DNA of 8,997 nt from Actinomycetota bacterium (lineage in GTDB: Bacteria; Actinomycetota; Actinomycetes; Streptosporangiales; Streptosporangiaceae). Within the stretch, counting starts at the first letter, position 1; every line of letters begins with the position of its first letter. The position numbers and the translations under genes are program-made. The stretch covers positions 4,383-13,379 of the forward strand of contig PMST01000280.1 in the NCBI GenBank assembly GCA_003168295.1, in the 5' to 3' direction. The notes below the pieces were generated by a model, which worked only from the letters and a program-made list of their open reading frames with translations, had not been told where the DNA came from and made no database searches. Positions 7,520 through 8,997 of the stretch are shown here, piece after piece.

Positions 7520-7520
7520 T

Positions 7521-7597
7521 CGCGCTCCGTAGCCGTGATCGGGTCGCGGCGGTGGGCTGGCGTCGTGACGCTGCGGGGCTCAGTGCGGAGTGTGCGC
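7521..7597. other. Junction DNA after the IS3 remnant
   Basis: The bases between the loss of IS3 likeness and the stop of the 7598-7903 gene hold no recognisable gene or IS terminus. The orfB reading frame remains open through it but carries no OrfB motif. It marks the deletion or recombination that removed the right part of the element. Confidence 0.4.
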
Positions 7598-7903
7598 CTA
7601 CTCGCGTTTGAGCGAGAGTGCCAGGCTGGGGACGATGAAGGACGCGAGAAAGATCGGCAGAATGCTCTTTCCAGTGCATCGGTAGGCGACGGTCTCGCCC
7701 TCGGCGGCGTCGAAGGTCTTGGTTCGGCTGGAGTTTCGGCCGTTGCGCACTTGCAGGGTGTGACGTCCGGGTTCGACTGCCGTCTCGAACGTGTCGTTCA
7801 TTTCGACTGACCCGACAGGCTTACCGTCGAGCACGAGGTCGTACGTGCCGCGGCGGACTTCCACTCCAATGGTTTTGTGCGTCAGCTTCAGCGTTGCAGG
7901 CAT
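7598..7903 (-). CDS. Small beta-rich protein with C-terminal hydrophobic segment
   Basis: A 101-residue protein. Residues about 4-75 alternate hydrophobic and polar residues with DLVLDGKPVGSV and VEPGRHTLQVRNGRNSS, resembling PEGA-like or carboxypeptidase-regulatory beta sandwiches. Residues about 79-98 form a hydrophobic stretch (ILPIFLASFIVPSLALSLK) that may be a membrane anchor, ending in KRE. No signal peptide is seen. Similar short proteins occur as uncharacterised proteins in Streptomyces-like genomes as far as I recall; I cannot name a function. The start is well supported by GGAGGAGA (complement of 7911-7918) 7 nt upstream. It lies 72 bp after the permease gene on the same strand, so it may be co-transcribed, and its own strong Shine-Dalgarno also allows independence. 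It converges on the IS3 remnant. Confidence 0.75.
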   Translation of the reverse strand: MPATLKLTHKTIGVEVRRGTYDLVLDGKPVGSVEMNDTFETAVEPGRHTLQVRNGRNSSRTKTFDAAEGETVAYRCTGKSILPIFLASFIVPSLALSLKRE

Positions 7904-7975
7904 TTGCTGGTCTCCTCCGGTTTTGGATGGCGTTTCTCTGAGTGCTCGGTGACGGACGCCACGTGCCGGCGGCGG
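7904..7975 (-). other. Spacer between permease and small membrane protein genes
   Basis: Seventy-two bases on the operon strand with a strong Shine-Dalgarno (complement of 7911-7918) at the 3' end. I see no convincing -10 box or terminator, which is compatible with read-through from the permease gene. Confidence 0.4.
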
Positions 7976-8704
7976 TCATCTGGGTCTGCCGGTCACGAGT
8001 CGTTCGCGGTCGAACATGGCAGCCACGACGCGCCAGGCGAGCAGGTCGATGGCCAGCAGCGCGGCGGCGAGTCCGAGCGCGAGGGCGGTCGACACGGTGA
8101 TCACGTTCAGGGAGATCAGGGCGACGATGACCAGCGGCGGCGTGCTCGCCAGCACGCTTAGCTGCTGCGCGACGCGCACGTCCGTGGACCGTGCGGAGAC
8201 CCCGATCCCCACCCAGATCGCCCAGCCCGCAAGCAGCGGCGTGAACACCAACTGGACCAGCACGTGGGTTCCTGCGTAGATCGCCGAGGCGATCGCAGGA
8301 TGGGCGAACAGCCCCGCAATGGCGAGAAAGATCCCGAAGACCGCATACGCGATCACGAGCGTCGGGACGAAAGCGGCCAGCGCCTTCCCGATGAGGAACT
8401 CCTCGCGGCGGATCGGAGTGGTCAGGACCGGCTCAAGCGTGCCCTGCTCGCGCTCGCCGACCACCGAGTAGGCGGACACGACAGACGGCATCATCACCGG
8501 GATCACCAGCATGTAGAGAAGCGAGAGCCCAACGCGAACGCTGAGCTCCTTCCCCGTCACGTTGGCTGCGATCAGCTGGATCGTCGGCAGGATGATGAAG
8601 AGCACCGGCGTCGCCGCCATCGTGCCGATCACGGAGCGGTTGCGCCGGTAGTCCCGCAGCTCCTTGATGAAGATCGCGCCGACCCGCGTCCAGCTGAAGC
8701 TCAT
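7976..8704 (-). CDS. ABC-2 type transporter permease
   Basis: A 242-residue integral membrane protein with about six hydrophobic segments (near 24-48, 62-82, 107-133, 146-170, 184-204, 207-230). Between the second and third lies the conserved ABC-2 segment GEREQGTLEPVLTTPIRREE (83-102), whose acidic start and GTLE core couple the permease to its ATPase. The N-terminus has the usual amphipathic lead-in (IFIKELRDYRRNRS). It would form the export channel of a drug, sodium or lipid-type ABC-2 exporter; the substrate cannot be told. The ATG at 8704 was chosen because it overlaps the ATPase stop as ATGA, the normal coupled arrangement, and gives a family-like N-terminus; the frame is open further upstream, but that would overlap the ATPase gene. 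It is followed by the small protein at 7598-7903. Confidence 0.9.
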   Translation of the reverse strand: MSFSWTRVGAIFIKELRDYRRNRSVIGTMAATPVLFIILPTIQLIAANVTGKELSVRVGLSLLYMLVIPVMMPSVVSAYSVVGEREQGTLEPVLTTPIRREEFLIGKALAAFVPTLVIAYAVFGIFLAIAGLFAHPAIASAIYAGTHVLVQLVFTPLLAGWAIWVGIGVSARSTDVRVAQQLSVLASTPPLVIVALISLNVITVSTALALGLAAALLAIDLLAWRVVAAMFDRERLVTGRPR

Positions 8705-8997
8705 CGGCTCCTGGCCTCCACGTCCTCGTCGATCAGCTTGAGATAGATGTCCTCCAGCGAGTGGCGGGACTCGGCGAGCGACAGAATGTCGGCGCTGGCG
8801 GCGACGAGGGCTCGCGCGAGGGCCGGAGCTGCGCGGTCGGGGTCCGAGACGGTCAGCGTGTAGCCGGATGGCGTCTGCTCCCATCCTTCGACCTCGGGCA
8901 CGGCGCCGAGCACCGCCTGCGGGTCGTCGAGCGGCGCGCGGAGCCTTACGTCCACGGAGCGGCTGAACAGCTGCTGGCGTAGCTCGTCGGGCCGGCC
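8701..8997 (-). CDS. ABC transporter ATP-binding protein, C-terminal end only
   Basis: Ninety-eight residues are visible; the frame is open to the window edge. The start of the visible part (GRPDELRQQL) is the stretch that follows the nucleotide-binding domain in ABC-2 exporter ATPases, and the end (HSLEDIYLKLIDED) is their typical conserved tail ('sLeevFl.l'). Walker A, signature and Walker B lie outside the window. The gene ends with TGA overlapping the permease ATG, so the two subunits are translationally coupled. The pair should form an ATP-driven exporter in the cytoplasmic membrane. The context makes the call firm even though the catalytic domain is not seen. Confidence 0.85.
   Translation of the reverse strand, partial: GRPDELRQQLFSRSVDVRLRAPLDDPQAVLGAVPEVEGWEQTPSGYTLTVSDPDRAAPALARALVAASADILSLAESRHSLEDIYLKLIDEDVEARSR

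Larger units (their letters stand above)
7118..7520 (+). mobile_element. IS3-family element remnant, left part only
   Basis: The left terminus starts at 7118 with TGAGCCGCCCCGGGTTTC and continues to about 7144, matching the usual 'TGAaCCGCCCCGG...GGAGgCT' ends of actinobacterial IS3-family elements. A complete orfA and the first residues of orfB follow. Likeness to IS3 stops near 7519, and no complementary right end was found in the window. About 400 bp remain of an element that is normally about 1.2-1.3 kb, so it cannot move by itself. It sits directly in the ftsK-type gene. The right-hand target duplication is lost with the right end, so it cannot be checked here. Confidence 0.8.

Noticed and set aside
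7765..7780. GGTTCGACT-like sequence as a tRNA T-arm or integration site
   Set aside because: No acceptor, D-arm or anticodon stem around it, and it lies inside the small minus-strand gene.
7535..7810. 91-codon plus-strand frame continuing from the orfB frame
   Set aside because: It lacks OrfB motifs and lies antisense to the better-supported 7598-7903 gene with its strong Shine-Dalgarno.
8705..8884. Upstream extension of the ABC-2 permease
   Set aside because: It would overlap the ATPase gene by about 180 bases; the ATGA overlap at 8701-8704 and family-like N-terminus favour the shorter form.

Overview
This looks like a chromosomal window from a high-GC actinobacterium. The grounds are strong G/C bias at third codon positions, TANNNT-type -10 boxes placed directly upstream of start codons (leaderless-style promoters), an actinobacterial-type DUF222/HNH (13E12-like) protein and an IS3-family terminus typical of actinobacteria. 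The sequence does not fix the genus. No rRNA, tRNA or CRISPR array is visible, and no gene-free stretch exceeds 300 bases; the longest is 1589-1815.

Left part (1-1588): a DinB-like protein on the minus strand, cut by the window edge, is divergent from an epoxide-hydrolase-type alpha/beta hydrolase. Only 32 bp separate the two start codons, and each start has a TANNNT box exactly 6 nt before it. Next (1589-3536) is a DUF222-HNH nuclease gene. Its leader holds a good -10 box, a GC-rich palindrome and a possible 24-codon upstream ORF that overlaps the nuclease start as ATGA. A 13-bp perfect hairpin separates this gene from the convergent ettA.

Middle (3537-7520): ettA, a conserved ABC-F translation factor, is divergent from a lone tyrosine integrase with a cysteine-rich N-terminus. 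The 78 bp between them hold an inverted repeat and a perfect hairpin that covers the integrase ribosome binding site. Beyond the integrase lies a scar. The 3' end of an ftsK-type DNA translocase gene (end of the motor plus the gamma winged-helix domain) is cut by the left terminus of an IS3-family element, and that element has itself lost nearly all of orfB and its right end.

Right part (7520-8997): an ABC exporter operon on the minus strand (ATPase C-terminus cut by the window edge, then an ABC-2 permease overlapping by ATGA), followed in the same direction by a small beta-rich protein with one C-terminal hydrophobic segment.

Most genes are ordinary housekeeping or accessory genes. The least ordinary parts are the layered remnants at 6600-7520, the regulatory architecture upstream of the integrase, and the leader of the HNH gene. 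I found no convincing evidence of a new multi-gene system.
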